From: CAZFHZ01 sp964519015
GTDB taxonomy: Bacteria > Blakebacterota > Blakebacteria > Blakebacterales > CAYUVJ01
Direction: 5' to 3'
DNA length: 6,120 nucleotides
Assembly (NCBI GenBank): GCA_964519015.1
Contig: CAZFHZ010000163.1
Span: forward strand, 1-6,120
The translations under genes and the position numbers were made by a program. The notes under the pieces were generated by a model, which ran no database searches, was not told the origin of the DNA, and saw only the letters and a list, made by a program, of their open reading frames with translations. This document shows, piece after piece, positions 1 through 6,061 of this stretch; within the stretch, counting starts at the first letter, position 1, and each line of letters starts with the position of its first letter.

Positions 1-142
1 CGATGATGTTCGGACGCCGCTGCGGATCGACCGCATAGCGCTCGACCGGCAGGCGGGTTCGGGAATCACCACACGACACCAGCGTGACGATCAGCAGGGT
101 GGCCAGGGCCATGCGGATCATCAGAGACGGATATCGTGACAT
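1..142 (-). CDS. Sulfatase-like lipoprotein, N-terminal fragment (runs off the left edge)
   Basis: The first 47 codons of a gene continue beyond base 1. The start is ATG at 142-140, with a purine-rich GGGAG ribosome-binding site seven bases upstream. Residues 1-24 form a lipoprotein signal peptide: a short basic N-terminus (SRYPSLMIRM), a hydrophobic core (ALATLLIVTL) and the lipobox LVSC, with Cys24 as the predicted lipidated residue. A short linker follows, and the visible part ends with RPNII at residues 43-47. In the sulfatase/alkaline-phosphatase superfamily this is the usual beginning of the catalytic domain (RPNIIxIxxDxxRxD), in which the first metal-binding aspartates follow. The inferred product is a membrane-anchored hydrolase of sulfate or phosphate esters. 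The catalytic Cys/Ser motif (CxPSR type) lies outside the window, so neither substrate nor activity can be judged. The gene is separated from the upstream lipoprotein gene by 126 bases and may have its own promoter. Confidence 0.72.
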   Translation of the reverse strand, partial: MSRYPSLMIRMALATLLIVTLVSCGDSRTRLPVERYAVDPQRRPNII

Positions 143-180
143 GTTCACTCTCCCGGACAACAGCGTGGCGGCCATGCTGC

Positions 181-209
181 AGCGTATCCGACCCCCATGG
201 ATGTCGCAA
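181..209 (-). promoter_or_regulatory. Candidate sigma70-type promoter for the sulfatase-like gene
   Basis: Read on the minus strand, a TTGCGA box (209-204, four of six matches to TTGACA) is followed after exactly 17 bases by TACGCT (186-181), a TAnnnT-type -10 box. Transcription would start near 174, giving a leader of about 30 bases that contains the GGGAG ribosome-binding site before ATG 142. It lies in the only sizeable gap between the lipoprotein gene and the sulfatase-like gene. The -10 match is only partial, and GC-rich genomes produce such matches by chance, so this is a candidate only. Confidence 0.35.
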
Positions 210-268
210 ACGGCACCGTCCGGGATTCCGACTCGGCGCAGTCCTTTTCCGATGGGCGGCGAAGAGAC

Positions 269-1642
269 TCAGGGGCGTGGCGGATATTCGCCGAGTCCCG
301 GCACGGCCGGCCGGATGCGCCAGGCCACGACGTGGGGCGCCTGACTCTCCGGATCCCGCTCCAGCGAGACCAGCCGTCCCCGGGTGATGCGGCAGTCCCC
401 CCGGGCCGGCGTCGTGGTGACACCCAGGTACTCCCCTTCCGGACTCAACACCAGGTAGCGGCGGAGAGGCCCCTCCACGTTCCCTCCTTCGGGCGGCATC
501 TCCTCCCCTTCCGTCGCCCACTCCGGAAGTCGGATCCAGAGGAAACCGTTCTCGTCGAACTGGATCCCGTTCCGTCCTGCTTCGGCCCAGAACGCCTTGG
601 ACGAAGGGTACTCGATCTGCTGCAGCTGCTCTTTCAGCAGATCCCTCTCCAGACCCGTTGCGGCCTCCATCTGCCGGCGCAGCGCATCCGCTTCCCGTTC
701 CCGGTCGGACTCGGTGACCGGCCTGAGGGGGAGATCGATACGGATTCTCAGGCGGTGCTGACCTGCTTCATCGTACCCGTCCAGGACGGGCTCCCGGCCG
801 GTGGTCAGCAGGAAACCCAGTCGCTCCCCGTAGGCGACCTGGGGCAGCGGAGCGAAGGGGGTCGGGGCGGTAGTGTAGAGATTCATCTCACCCCGTGAGA
901 TGAGGATGACCTTCGGACCGGGGACGATCCCGGTCTCCACGCTCCAGAGCGAGTCCCAGGCCGAGGAATACCCGGTGATCCGGCGCAGGTCGTCCCGGCG
1001 GTCCCCCTCTTTCGGCAGGTCATTGCGCGAGAACAGCACCGGTGAGCCGATCGCGGCATACCCCCCGGCCGGCAGTCGGACGACCAGGCCGAGACTGAAG
1101 GTGGTGGAAGTGCGGGGCAGCGTGACGGTCTCGATGAGCCGGCCGTCGGTGGTGAAGCGGTGCAGGCGATACCCGCCGATGTCCATGACATCGATCTCTC
1201 CGCCCGAGAGGCGCGTGATGCGCGGATGGCGGAACTCGCCCGGACCCTCACCGGGACGTCCGAAGGCGTAGCGGAACCGGCCGGTGGAATCGAACACGGC
1301 GATCCGGGCGACCGAGGGGAAATCGGAGGGGGTCTGGTCGGCCACGTAGTAGTTCCCCTCCTCATCGATCCAGGGGGGGCTGCCCAGCAGCAGGGTGGAC
1401 GCGACCCGCTCGTCCTCCTGGAGCTCCAGCCGGGACTCGTACTGGAAGATCTCCCCTTCGTACTTCGGGATCCCGGAGGAATGAGCGACCGCCACGCCCG
1501 CTTCCACGTAGTGCCGGAAGCGGTGGCCTTCCGGGGCATCTCCGGTGCGGCTACACCCGGTGATCGCAGAGGTGAGGAGAAGGAGGCACAAAACCGGGAT
1601 ACGGAGGACGGTTTTATGATGGCGTCGGCCTGAGTGGAACAT
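269..1642 (-). CDS. Six-bladed beta-propeller lipoprotein
   Basis: A 457-residue secreted protein. Residues 1-30 form a lipoprotein signal peptide: basic N-region (GRRHHK), hydrophobic core (VLCLLLLTSA) and lipobox ITGC, with Cys30 as the predicted lipidation site. The mature part shows propeller-blade repeats: WIDEEGNYYVAD (91-102), RIAVFDSTGRF (113-123), the family hallmark GEGPGEF (131-137), then GEIDVMDIGGYRLHRFTTDG (148-167) and, late in the chain, IQFDENGFLWIRLPE (360-374). This matches the six-bladed beta-propeller (NHL/BF3164-like) lipoproteins common in Bacteroidota and Gemmatimonadota, whose ligands are mostly unknown. A charged, probably helical insert lies at about 308-345, between blades. 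The preferred start is ATG 1642, because GAGG lies four bases upstream; an in-frame GTG directly before it (1645) is too close to that site. The gene begins six bases after the phosphatase stop and is the last in the tight cluster. Function is unassigned. Confidence 0.85.
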   Translation of the reverse strand: MFHSGRRHHKTVLRIPVLCLLLLTSAITGCSRTGDAPEGHRFRHYVEAGVAVAHSSGIPKYEGEIFQYESRLELQEDERVASTLLLGSPPWIDEEGNYYVADQTPSDFPSVARIAVFDSTGRFRYAFGRPGEGPGEFRHPRITRLSGGEIDVMDIGGYRLHRFTTDGRLIETVTLPRTSTTFSLGLVVRLPAGGYAAIGSPVLFSRNDLPKEGDRRDDLRRITGYSSAWDSLWSVETGIVPGPKVILISRGEMNLYTTAPTPFAPLPQVAYGERLGFLLTTGREPVLDGYDEAGQHRLRIRIDLPLRPVTESDREREADALRRQMEAATGLERDLLKEQLQQIEYPSSKAFWAEAGRNGIQFDENGFLWIRLPEWATEGEEMPPEGGNVEGPLRRYLVLSPEGEYLGVTTTPARGDCRITRGRLVSLERDPESQAPHVVAWRIRPAVPGLGEYPPRP

Positions 1643-1648
1643 CACGCC

Positions 1649-2818
1649 TCAGCGCAGGATGCGGACCTGGTCGCCGCGGATCTCCAGGACCTGGGGGGCG
1701 GTCGCGCCATAGTAGGAGGAGAGCCCGACGTCGATGCACCAGACCCGATCCCCGCAGCGGGGAGTGATCCCCTCGTCCTGGATGGTGTGGCCGATGATCA
1801 TCCGTTTCGCGCCCAGGAGTGCCAGGACCTCGGTCAGTTCGACGCAGGCGGTCGAATCGGGCTTGTCGGAATAGCGCCGGGTCCAGACCAGGCTGTCGCG
1901 CTGGTGGATGTAGGCCGTTTCGGGTCCCTCCCCGGCCAGCCAGGCCCGCACTTCCCGATTGGCCCGCTCCAGCCCGTAGTCGAGGTGGGCGGTGAGCACG
2001 CCGCCGTGAACGAAGACGTTGTCACCTATGATGATTACGGTGTTGCGGCGGGCCAGGATTCGGGCATAGGGGCCACCGGGACGGAAGGCGGCGCCCCGCC
2101 CCCGCCGCTCCGGCGGCAGGGCGGCCACCAGGGAATCGGACGGATCGGGCACGATATCGGCGAAGTCGGCGATACCCCGCTCGCTCGGATAACGCAGGTC
2201 GAGCCGGGCGTTCATCACCTCGTGGTTGCCGTTGAGCAGGTGGAGGGCGCCCCCCGCCTGCCAGGCCTCACCGGAAAGGCGCTCGAGCAGGTCGAACAAC
2301 TCCCGGTCCCCGTCCCCCCGGTCGAGTTCGTCGCCCGTCTGGACCACCACCAGCCGGCCGCCGATCCAGTGGTCGCGGGCGTCGATGGCTCCGGCCAGCC
2401 GCAGGGTCGCCCGGGCGGCCTCCGGGTCGCCGTGCAGGTCCCCGATGGCCACGATGCGCGTGGCGGCGGGGTAGCGGAGCGCTGTTCCCGGGGGTATCCG
2501 CTTGGTAATCAGGAGCTGCAGTGCGACCTGGCCGGCCAGGATGAGCAGCAGGCCCGCCACGACCAGCAGCAGGCGGCGGTCGCGGCCGCCGGCCGCCCGG
2601 CCGCCCACGAGCAACGCGGCCAGCACCGGCGTGGCCAGGAGCAGGAAGACGCCGATCCCCGCCACCAGGGGACCGGCCGGGGAACCGGTCGCCAGCAGCA
2701 GCACGCCGGCTCCGACCACGGCCAGCACGAGCAGGTAGGCGACCTGGTAGAGCGGGGCCAGGGAACGGCGCAGCGAGGGCTCCCCGACCCGGTTCCCGGG
2801 CTCTTTCGGATCGTTCAT
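1649..2818 (-). CDS. Membrane-anchored metallophosphoesterase (Shewanella-like PPP phosphatase type)
   Basis: A 389-residue protein with an N-terminal membrane region and a C-terminal calcineurin-like phosphoesterase domain. Three hydrophobic helices are visible at about 24-44, 49-72 and 83-104. The basic loop GGRAAGGRDRR (72-82) between helices 2 and 3, and the RR at 17-18, favour a cytoplasmic N-terminus and an extracytoplasmic catalytic domain. The two-metal-site motifs appear in order: GDLHG (126-130), GDELDRG (162-168), GNHE (197-200), HGG (271-273) and GHT (343-345). GDxHG, GDxxDRG, GNHE and HGG together point to the PPP branch, best matching the bacterial Shewanella-like protein phosphatases rather than generic nucleotidases. 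It would hydrolyse phosphate esters, perhaps phosphoproteins; the true substrate is not shown. ATG 2818 overlaps the permease stop (ATGA) and has GGGGAG seven bases upstream, so translation is probably coupled yet independently initiated. Confidence 0.9.
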   Translation of the reverse strand: MNDPKEPGNRVGEPSLRRSLAPLYQVAYLLVLAVVGAGVLLLATGSPAGPLVAGIGVFLLLATPVLAALLVGGRAAGGRDRRLLLVVAGLLLILAGQVALQLLITKRIPPGTALRYPAATRIVAIGDLHGDPEAARATLRLAGAIDARDHWIGGRLVVVQTGDELDRGDGDRELFDLLERLSGEAWQAGGALHLLNGNHEVMNARLDLRYPSERGIADFADIVPDPSDSLVAALPPERRGRGAAFRPGGPYARILARRNTVIIIGDNVFVHGGVLTAHLDYGLERANREVRAWLAGEGPETAYIHQRDSLVWTRRYSDKPDSTACVELTEVLALLGAKRMIIGHTIQDEGITPRCGDRVWCIDVGLSSYYGATAPQVLEIRGDQVRILR

Positions 2819-3585
2819 GCGATCACTCCCCAGAGCATGCGGATGGCCACGAAGAGAAGGACAAAGACGAAGATCCGGCGCAGCGGCCCCGCTTCCAGCC
2901 GCACGGCCAGGCGGGGGCCGAGCCGGCCCCCGACCAGCACCCCCAGCACCAGGGGGGCGGCCACGGCCAGGGAGAGATCCCCGCGCAGGTAGTAGGCCAC
3001 ACTACCGGATGCGGCCGTCAGTCCCATCATGAAGGTACTCGTGGAGGTCGCCCGGTGGATGGCCGTGCCCAGCAGGATGTTCAGGATGGGGACCTTGACC
3101 ACCCCTCCGCCCACTCCGAGCGCCCCGCTGATGGCTCCCGCCCCGGCCGAACCGAGCAGGGCCAGCGGAGTGGCCGGTATGTACTCGGGGTCCCCCTCGA
3201 CCGGTCGCACCTTCCGCCCCTTCCACATATGCCAGGCTGTGTAGAAGAGCAGCACGGAGAAGGCCGCTTCCAGGGCCTGCCCGGTGAGCCAGCCGGCCAG
3301 CGTGCTGGCCGCGACCGCCCCGAGCAGGGTGGAGAGTTCCAGGGTCAGCCCCAGGCGGACCAGGGGCAGGTCACGTTTGAGGTAGCCGGCGCTGGAGGAG
3401 ACCGAGGTGGCCACCACCGCCACTAGGGAAGCGGCCACCGCCATGTGCACCGGGAGCCTCAGCACCAAGGTCAGGATGGGGACGATCAGGATGCCCCCCC
3501 CCAGCCCGAGCAGGGCCCCGAGCAGGCCGGCGACCACGCCGGTGAGCACGTACCAGAGCGCCCCCAGGCCGGTCGGTTCGATCAT
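2815..3585 (-). CDS. TauE/SafE family membrane permease
   Basis: A 256-residue, almost entirely hydrophobic protein of about eight transmembrane helices, the usual size for the TauE/SafE (sulfite exporter-like) family. The family's internal duplication is clear: the first half carries GLGGGILIVPIL (27-38) and the second GVGGGVVKVPIL (157-168). Each is followed by a small-residue helix (AVAASLVAVVATS, 49-61, and ATSTSTFMMG, 179-188). A basic cytoplasmic linker (WKGRKVRP, 121-128) joins the halves. Family members export or import small anions and sulfur compounds such as sulfite, sulfoacetate or taurine degradation products; the substrate cannot be read from sequence. The frame stays open far upstream into rtcB, but ATG 3585 is chosen because it overlaps the racemase stop as ATGA and because everything before it is Pro/Arg-rich out-of-frame translation of the racemase gene. 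The ribosome-binding site is weak, suggesting translational coupling. Confidence 0.92.
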   Translation of the reverse strand: MIEPTGLGALWYVLTGVVAGLLGALLGLGGGILIVPILTLVLRLPVHMAVAASLVAVVATSVSSSAGYLKRDLPLVRLGLTLELSTLLGAVAASTLAGWLTGQALEAAFSVLLFYTAWHMWKGRKVRPVEGDPEYIPATPLALLGSAGAGAISGALGVGGGVVKVPILNILLGTAIHRATSTSTFMMGLTAASGSVAYYLRGDLSLAVAAPLVLGVLVGGRLGPRLAVRLEAGPLRRIFVFVLLFVAIRMLWGVIA

Positions 3586-4301
3586 GCCGTCCCGCCGAGC
3601 AGGGGGTAGTCGGCCCGTCCGGTGGCCAGCCGCCAGGCGGCTTCGGCGTGGACCGCCGTGGTATCGAGCAGCGGCACCCCGGGCAGGCCCTCCCGGGTCA
3701 GCATCTCCAGCTCGGTGCAGGCCAGCAGGACGGCTTCGGCCCCCTGCTCGAGTAGCCGGAGACCGGCCACCCGGAAGCGCTCCCGGCTCTCCGGCCGCAC
3801 CTCCCCGCTGACCAGTTCCTCGTAGATGATCCGGTGGATCTCGTCCCGGTCGCCGGATTCCGGCAGCACCACCCCCAGGTCCCGTTCGGCCAGGCCGTCG
3901 GCGTAGAAGCCGTCCGTCATGGTGTACATGGTGCCGGTCAGGCCCAGGCGCCGGAGTCCCCGGGCCCGGGCGGCGACCGCCACCGCGTCCAGGATGGAGA
4001 GCAGCGGCACGGGCAGGTCCAGGTCGGGCACTACCTTGTGGAGGGTGTTGGCGGCGATGACCAGGAAGTCCGCCCCGGCCGCGGCCAGGGCGTCCCCTTC
4101 CGCCTGGATAAGCCGGGCGATGGTCTTCCAGTCGCCGGCGTGGGAGGCTTCGGCGATGGGCCCGAAGGGGATCGAACCGATCACGATGCGCGGATAGTCG
4201 TGCCCCCCGGTCGTCTCGCGGTGGAGACGGCCGATGGTCTGGTAGTAAGTCACGGTGGATTCGGGGCTGACCCCCCCGATGATGCCGATGGTCCGGTGCA
4301 T
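3582..4301 (-). CDS. Aspartate/glutamate racemase family protein (one-cysteine type)
   Basis: A 239-residue protein, typical for the cofactor-independent Asp/Glu racemase family (Asp racemases and YgeA-like broad-spectrum amino-acid racemases). It begins with the family's N-terminal IGIIGGVSPEST (5-16), followed by the substrate-side YYQTIGRLHRE (19-29). The second catalytic motif is intact: LLACTELEML (192-201), with Cys195. At the first catalytic motif, AANTLHK (83-89), the residue before Asn-Thr is Ala84 where two-base racemases have Cys. E. coli YgeA has Thr there, as I recall. The protein may therefore be a weak or one-directional racemase, or may act on another substrate. ATG 4301 is preferred because AAAGGA lies eight bases upstream, overlapping the rtcB stop. 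ATG 4310 would give three more residues and an ATGA overlap, but it abuts that site. It overlaps the next gene by ATGA. Confidence 0.9.
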   Translation of the reverse strand: MHRTIGIIGGVSPESTVTYYQTIGRLHRETTGGHDYPRIVIGSIPFGPIAEASHAGDWKTIARLIQAEGDALAAAGADFLVIAANTLHKVVPDLDLPVPLLSILDAVAVAARARGLRRLGLTGTMYTMTDGFYADGLAERDLGVVLPESGDRDEIHRIIYEELVSGEVRPESRERFRVAGLRLLEQGAEAVLLACTELEMLTREGLPGVPLLDTTAVHAEAAWRLATGRADYPLLGGTA

Positions 4302-4306
4302 GAGGC

Positions 4307-5761
4307 TCATCCTTTGATATTGCCGATCGGCCGCAGCCGCGCCACGCGGCGGGCCAGCCCGGCCCGTTCCACCACCTCGACCACGTCGGCCACGTCCTTG
4401 TAGGCGTGGCTCGCCTCCTCGGCCAGCACCCCGCGGCTCTGGGCCCGCACGATGATCCCGCGCTCGGCCAGTTCCGCATCGATCCGGCGGCCGCGCAGTT
4501 CCCGGCGGGCTTTCGAGCGGGAACAGAGGCGCCCCGCCCCGTGGCAGGAACTCCCCCAGCTCTCCTCCATCGCCCGGGGCTCGCCGACCAGCACGTAGGA
4601 GTAGCGCCCCATGTCCCCCGGGATCAGGACCGGGTGGCCGCAGGCGCGGTAGTCGGGAGGGGTCTCCGGATGGCCGGCCGGGAAAGCGCGGGTGGCCCCC
4701 TTGCGGTGCACGCACACCCGGCGGGGCCGCCCCTGCCAGGTGTGTTCCTCTATCTTGGCGATGTTGTGACAGACATCGTAGACCACTTCCAGGCCGAGTG
4801 CCTGCCACGACTGCTCAAAGACCTCGCTGAAGGCCTGACGGGCCAGATGGGTGATCATCTGCCGGTTGGCGAAGGCGAAGTTGGCGGCCGCCCGCATCGC
4901 TCCCAGGTAGCGCTCCGCCTCGGGGGATGCCAGGGGGGCGCAGACGAGCTGGCGGTCGGGCAGGTCGAGTCCCCAGCGGCTCAGCCCCTGCTCCATCTCG
5001 TGCATGTAGTCCTCGGCCACCTGGTGCCCCAGCCCCCGGCTGCCGCAGTGGATCATGAAGGTGACCGTGCCGGGTACCAGTCCGAAGAGGGCCGCCGCGG
5101 CCGGATCGAAGAGCTCGTCCACCACCCCGATCTCACCGAAGTGGTTGCCGCTGCCCAGCGTGCCGACCTGGTCGAGACCGCGCTGGATCGCCCGTTCGCT
5201 CAACGCGTCGGGCCGGGCGTCGGGGAGCCGTCCACCGCTCTCCAGGTGCTCCAGGTCGGCGGCGGTACCCTGACCCTCCCGCACCACCCAGGCCGCCCCG
5301 TCGATAAGCAGATCCTTCAGGCGCGCGGGGGTGAGCCGGTAACCTTCCCGGTGGGCCCCCACCCCGGTCGGGATGCGGGTGAATAGCCGGTCGACCAGCG
5401 TGGAGAGCCGGGGGCGCACCTCCGCCTCGGTCAGGTGGGAGCGCAGCAGGCGCACCCCGCAGTTGATGTCGTAGCCCACCCCGCCGGGGGAGACCACTCC
5501 GTCTTGCAGGTCGAAGGCGGCCACCCCCCCGATCGGGAAGCCGTAGCCCCAGTGCACGTCGGGCATGGCCAGGCTCAGGCCGACCAGGCCGGGCAGGCAG
5601 GCCACGTTGGCCACCTGCTGGGGACTCTGGTCGCCTTCCAGTACTCGGCCCATCCGTTCGTCCGCGTAGATGAGTCCCTCGTTGCGCATCCCCCCGGTGC
5701 GCGGGATGCGCAGCCGCCAGGGATCGAGGCGCTCGAGCCGGATCGGGGCCGGGGGTTTCAT
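4307..5761 (-). CDS. rtcB: RtcB, GTP-dependent tRNA-splicing/RNA-repair ligase
   Basis: RtcB joins RNA ends bearing a 2',3'-cyclic phosphate or 3'-phosphate to a 5'-hydroxyl, using GTP and Mn2+. This 484-residue protein matches the long (about 480 aa) archaeal-type form rather than the shorter E. coli one. Active-site motifs run in order: MPDVHWGYG (66-74), GYDINCGVR (96-104) with metal ligands Asp98 and Cys101, GSGNHF (203-208) with Asn206/His207, IHCGSRGLGH (237-246) with His238, VCHNIAK (330-336) with His332, SSCHGAGR (404-411) with His407 as the residue that is guanylylated, and the C-terminal NIKG with Lys483. These correspond to Asp95, Cys98, His203, His234, His329, His404 and Lys480 of the Pyrococcus horikoshii enzyme. 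Nothing is missing, so it should be active. ATG 5761 lies four bases after the small membrane protein's stop, with GGTGAGG just upstream. No archease, RtcA or PrfH gene is visible nearby. Confidence 0.97.
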   Translation of the reverse strand: MKPPAPIRLERLDPWRLRIPRTGGMRNEGLIYADERMGRVLEGDQSPQQVANVACLPGLVGLSLAMPDVHWGYGFPIGGVAAFDLQDGVVSPGGVGYDINCGVRLLRSHLTEAEVRPRLSTLVDRLFTRIPTGVGAHREGYRLTPARLKDLLIDGAAWVVREGQGTAADLEHLESGGRLPDARPDALSERAIQRGLDQVGTLGSGNHFGEIGVVDELFDPAAAALFGLVPGTVTFMIHCGSRGLGHQVAEDYMHEMEQGLSRWGLDLPDRQLVCAPLASPEAERYLGAMRAAANFAFANRQMITHLARQAFSEVFEQSWQALGLEVVYDVCHNIAKIEEHTWQGRPRRVCVHRKGATRAFPAGHPETPPDYRACGHPVLIPGDMGRYSYVLVGEPRAMEESWGSSCHGAGRLCSRSKARRELRGRRIDAELAERGIIVRAQSRGVLAEEASHAYKDVADVVEVVERAGLARRVARLRPIGNIKG

Positions 5762-5765
5762 CGCC

Positions 5766-5912
5766 TCACCCGCCCGGACCGCCGCTCGAGACCAGCAGCG
5801 AGAGTCCGAAGACGAGCACGCCGATGGCCACGGCCAGCAGGACCAGGGTGATCCCGGTCCAGACCAGCACCACTTTGATCAGGTGGCGTTCCTCTTCCAG
5901 CGGCGGGGGCAT
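5766..5912 (-). CDS. Small single-pass membrane protein, function unknown
   Basis: A 48-residue open frame just upstream of rtcB. A short charged N-terminus (PLEEERHLIK, 4-13) is followed by one long hydrophobic segment (about 14-41) and a glycine-rich tail (SSGGPGG). I do not recognise a family. Support for a real gene is its position: the stop lies four bases before the rtcB start (TGA-GGCG-ATG), which fits an operon leader gene, and the composition is that of a membrane helix rather than the Arg/Pro-rich shadow translations seen elsewhere. ATG 5912 is chosen. It has no ribosome-binding site, but a TACCCT box lies six bases upstream, so it could be leaderless. The frame also extends to a TTG at 5966, which would add 18 residues, but that codon sits inside a hairpin and also lacks a ribosome-binding site. 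Confidence 0.55.
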   Translation of the reverse strand: MPPPLEEERHLIKVVLVWTGITLVLLAVAIGVLVFGLSLLVSSGGPGG

Positions 5913-5918
5913 ACCGAC

Positions 5919-5947
5919 AGGGTAGTGCAGAGCGGGGCCGGGGAAAA
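5919..5947 (-). promoter_or_regulatory. Candidate promoter for the rtcB cluster (possibly leaderless)
   Basis: On the minus strand TACCCT (5924-5919) fits the TAnnnT -10 pattern. A poor -35 match, TTTTCC (5947-5942), lies 17 bases further upstream. The -10 box is only six bases from ATG 5912, so transcription starting at the usual distance would begin at or near the start codon, consistent with the missing ribosome-binding site. The -35 match is weak, so this rests mainly on position. Confidence 0.3.
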
Positions 5948-5964
5948 CACCTCCCGGATGAGCC

Positions 5965-5993
5965 AAGGCCGCCCCGGTCGTCGGAGCGGCCTT
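5965..5993 (-). terminator. Terminator-like hairpin between the upstream gene and the rtcB cluster
   Basis: A perfect 8-bp inverted repeat, AAGGCCGC (5965-5972) with GCGGCCTT (5986-5993), encloses a 13-base loop. One mismatch and two further GC pairs (CC/GG) can extend the stem inwards. It lies downstream of the gene ending at 6062 and upstream of the small membrane protein, where a terminator is expected. There is no proper T run on either side, only the TT at the stem foot, so efficient intrinsic termination is uncertain. Confidence 0.45.
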
Positions 5994-6000
5994 CCTGTGG

Positions 6001-6045
6001 CGCCGGCCATTATCCGGCGTGGGTTGCGCCGGTAGCGATCCGGCG
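6001..6045. repeat. Four alternating inverted words CGCCGG/CCGGCG at 13-base spacing
   Basis: The word CGCCGG occurs at 6001-6006 and 6027-6032, and its reverse complement CCGGCG at 6014-6019 and 6040-6045. All four starts are exactly 13 bases apart, with 7-base spacers. Words 1+2 and 3+4 can form two tandem hairpins with 7-base loops; alternatively 2+3 form a mutually exclusive hairpin, also with a 7-base loop. The second pair extends by one GC pair (GCGCCGG/CCGGCGC, 6026-6046). The array lies in the gap just after the stop codon at 6062. It could be a termination or attenuation structure, a protein-binding array, or a REP-like element; the sequence alone does not decide. Confidence 0.6.
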
Positions 6046-6061
6046 CGGAGTCAGCGGGGTC

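Noticed and set aside
143..268. An intrinsic terminator after the beta-propeller lipoprotein gene
   Set aside because: I see only a tiny ACGG-TG-CCGT dyad with a two-base loop and no T run; transcription may read on into the sulfatase-like gene.
1634..2992. A 452-codon plus-strand open frame opposite the phosphatase gene
   Set aside because: It is antisense to a protein with every phosphoesterase motif; its own translation is Gly/Pro/Gln/Arg-rich without recognisable domains, as expected for a shadow frame in GC-rich DNA.
2815..4479. A 554-residue version of the permease
   Set aside because: The first half is out-of-frame translation of the racemase gene and the rtcB end; the membrane domain starts right after ATG 3585, which overlaps the racemase stop.
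3582..4808. A 408-residue version of the racemase, starting inside rtcB
   Set aside because: The extra N-terminal residues are Arg/Gly/Pro-rich out-of-frame translation of rtcB, and the family's N-terminus (IGIIGG) begins just after ATG 4301.
5766..5966. TTG start at 5966 for the small membrane protein
   Set aside because: It lies within the 5965-5993 hairpin, has no ribosome-binding site and adds a Pro/Gly-rich stretch; ATG 5912 is more plausible, though not proven.
6001..6045. The repeated words as a CRISPR array or tRNA-like structure
   Set aside because: The words are six bases with 7-base spacers, far too short for CRISPR, and the folding does not give a cloverleaf.
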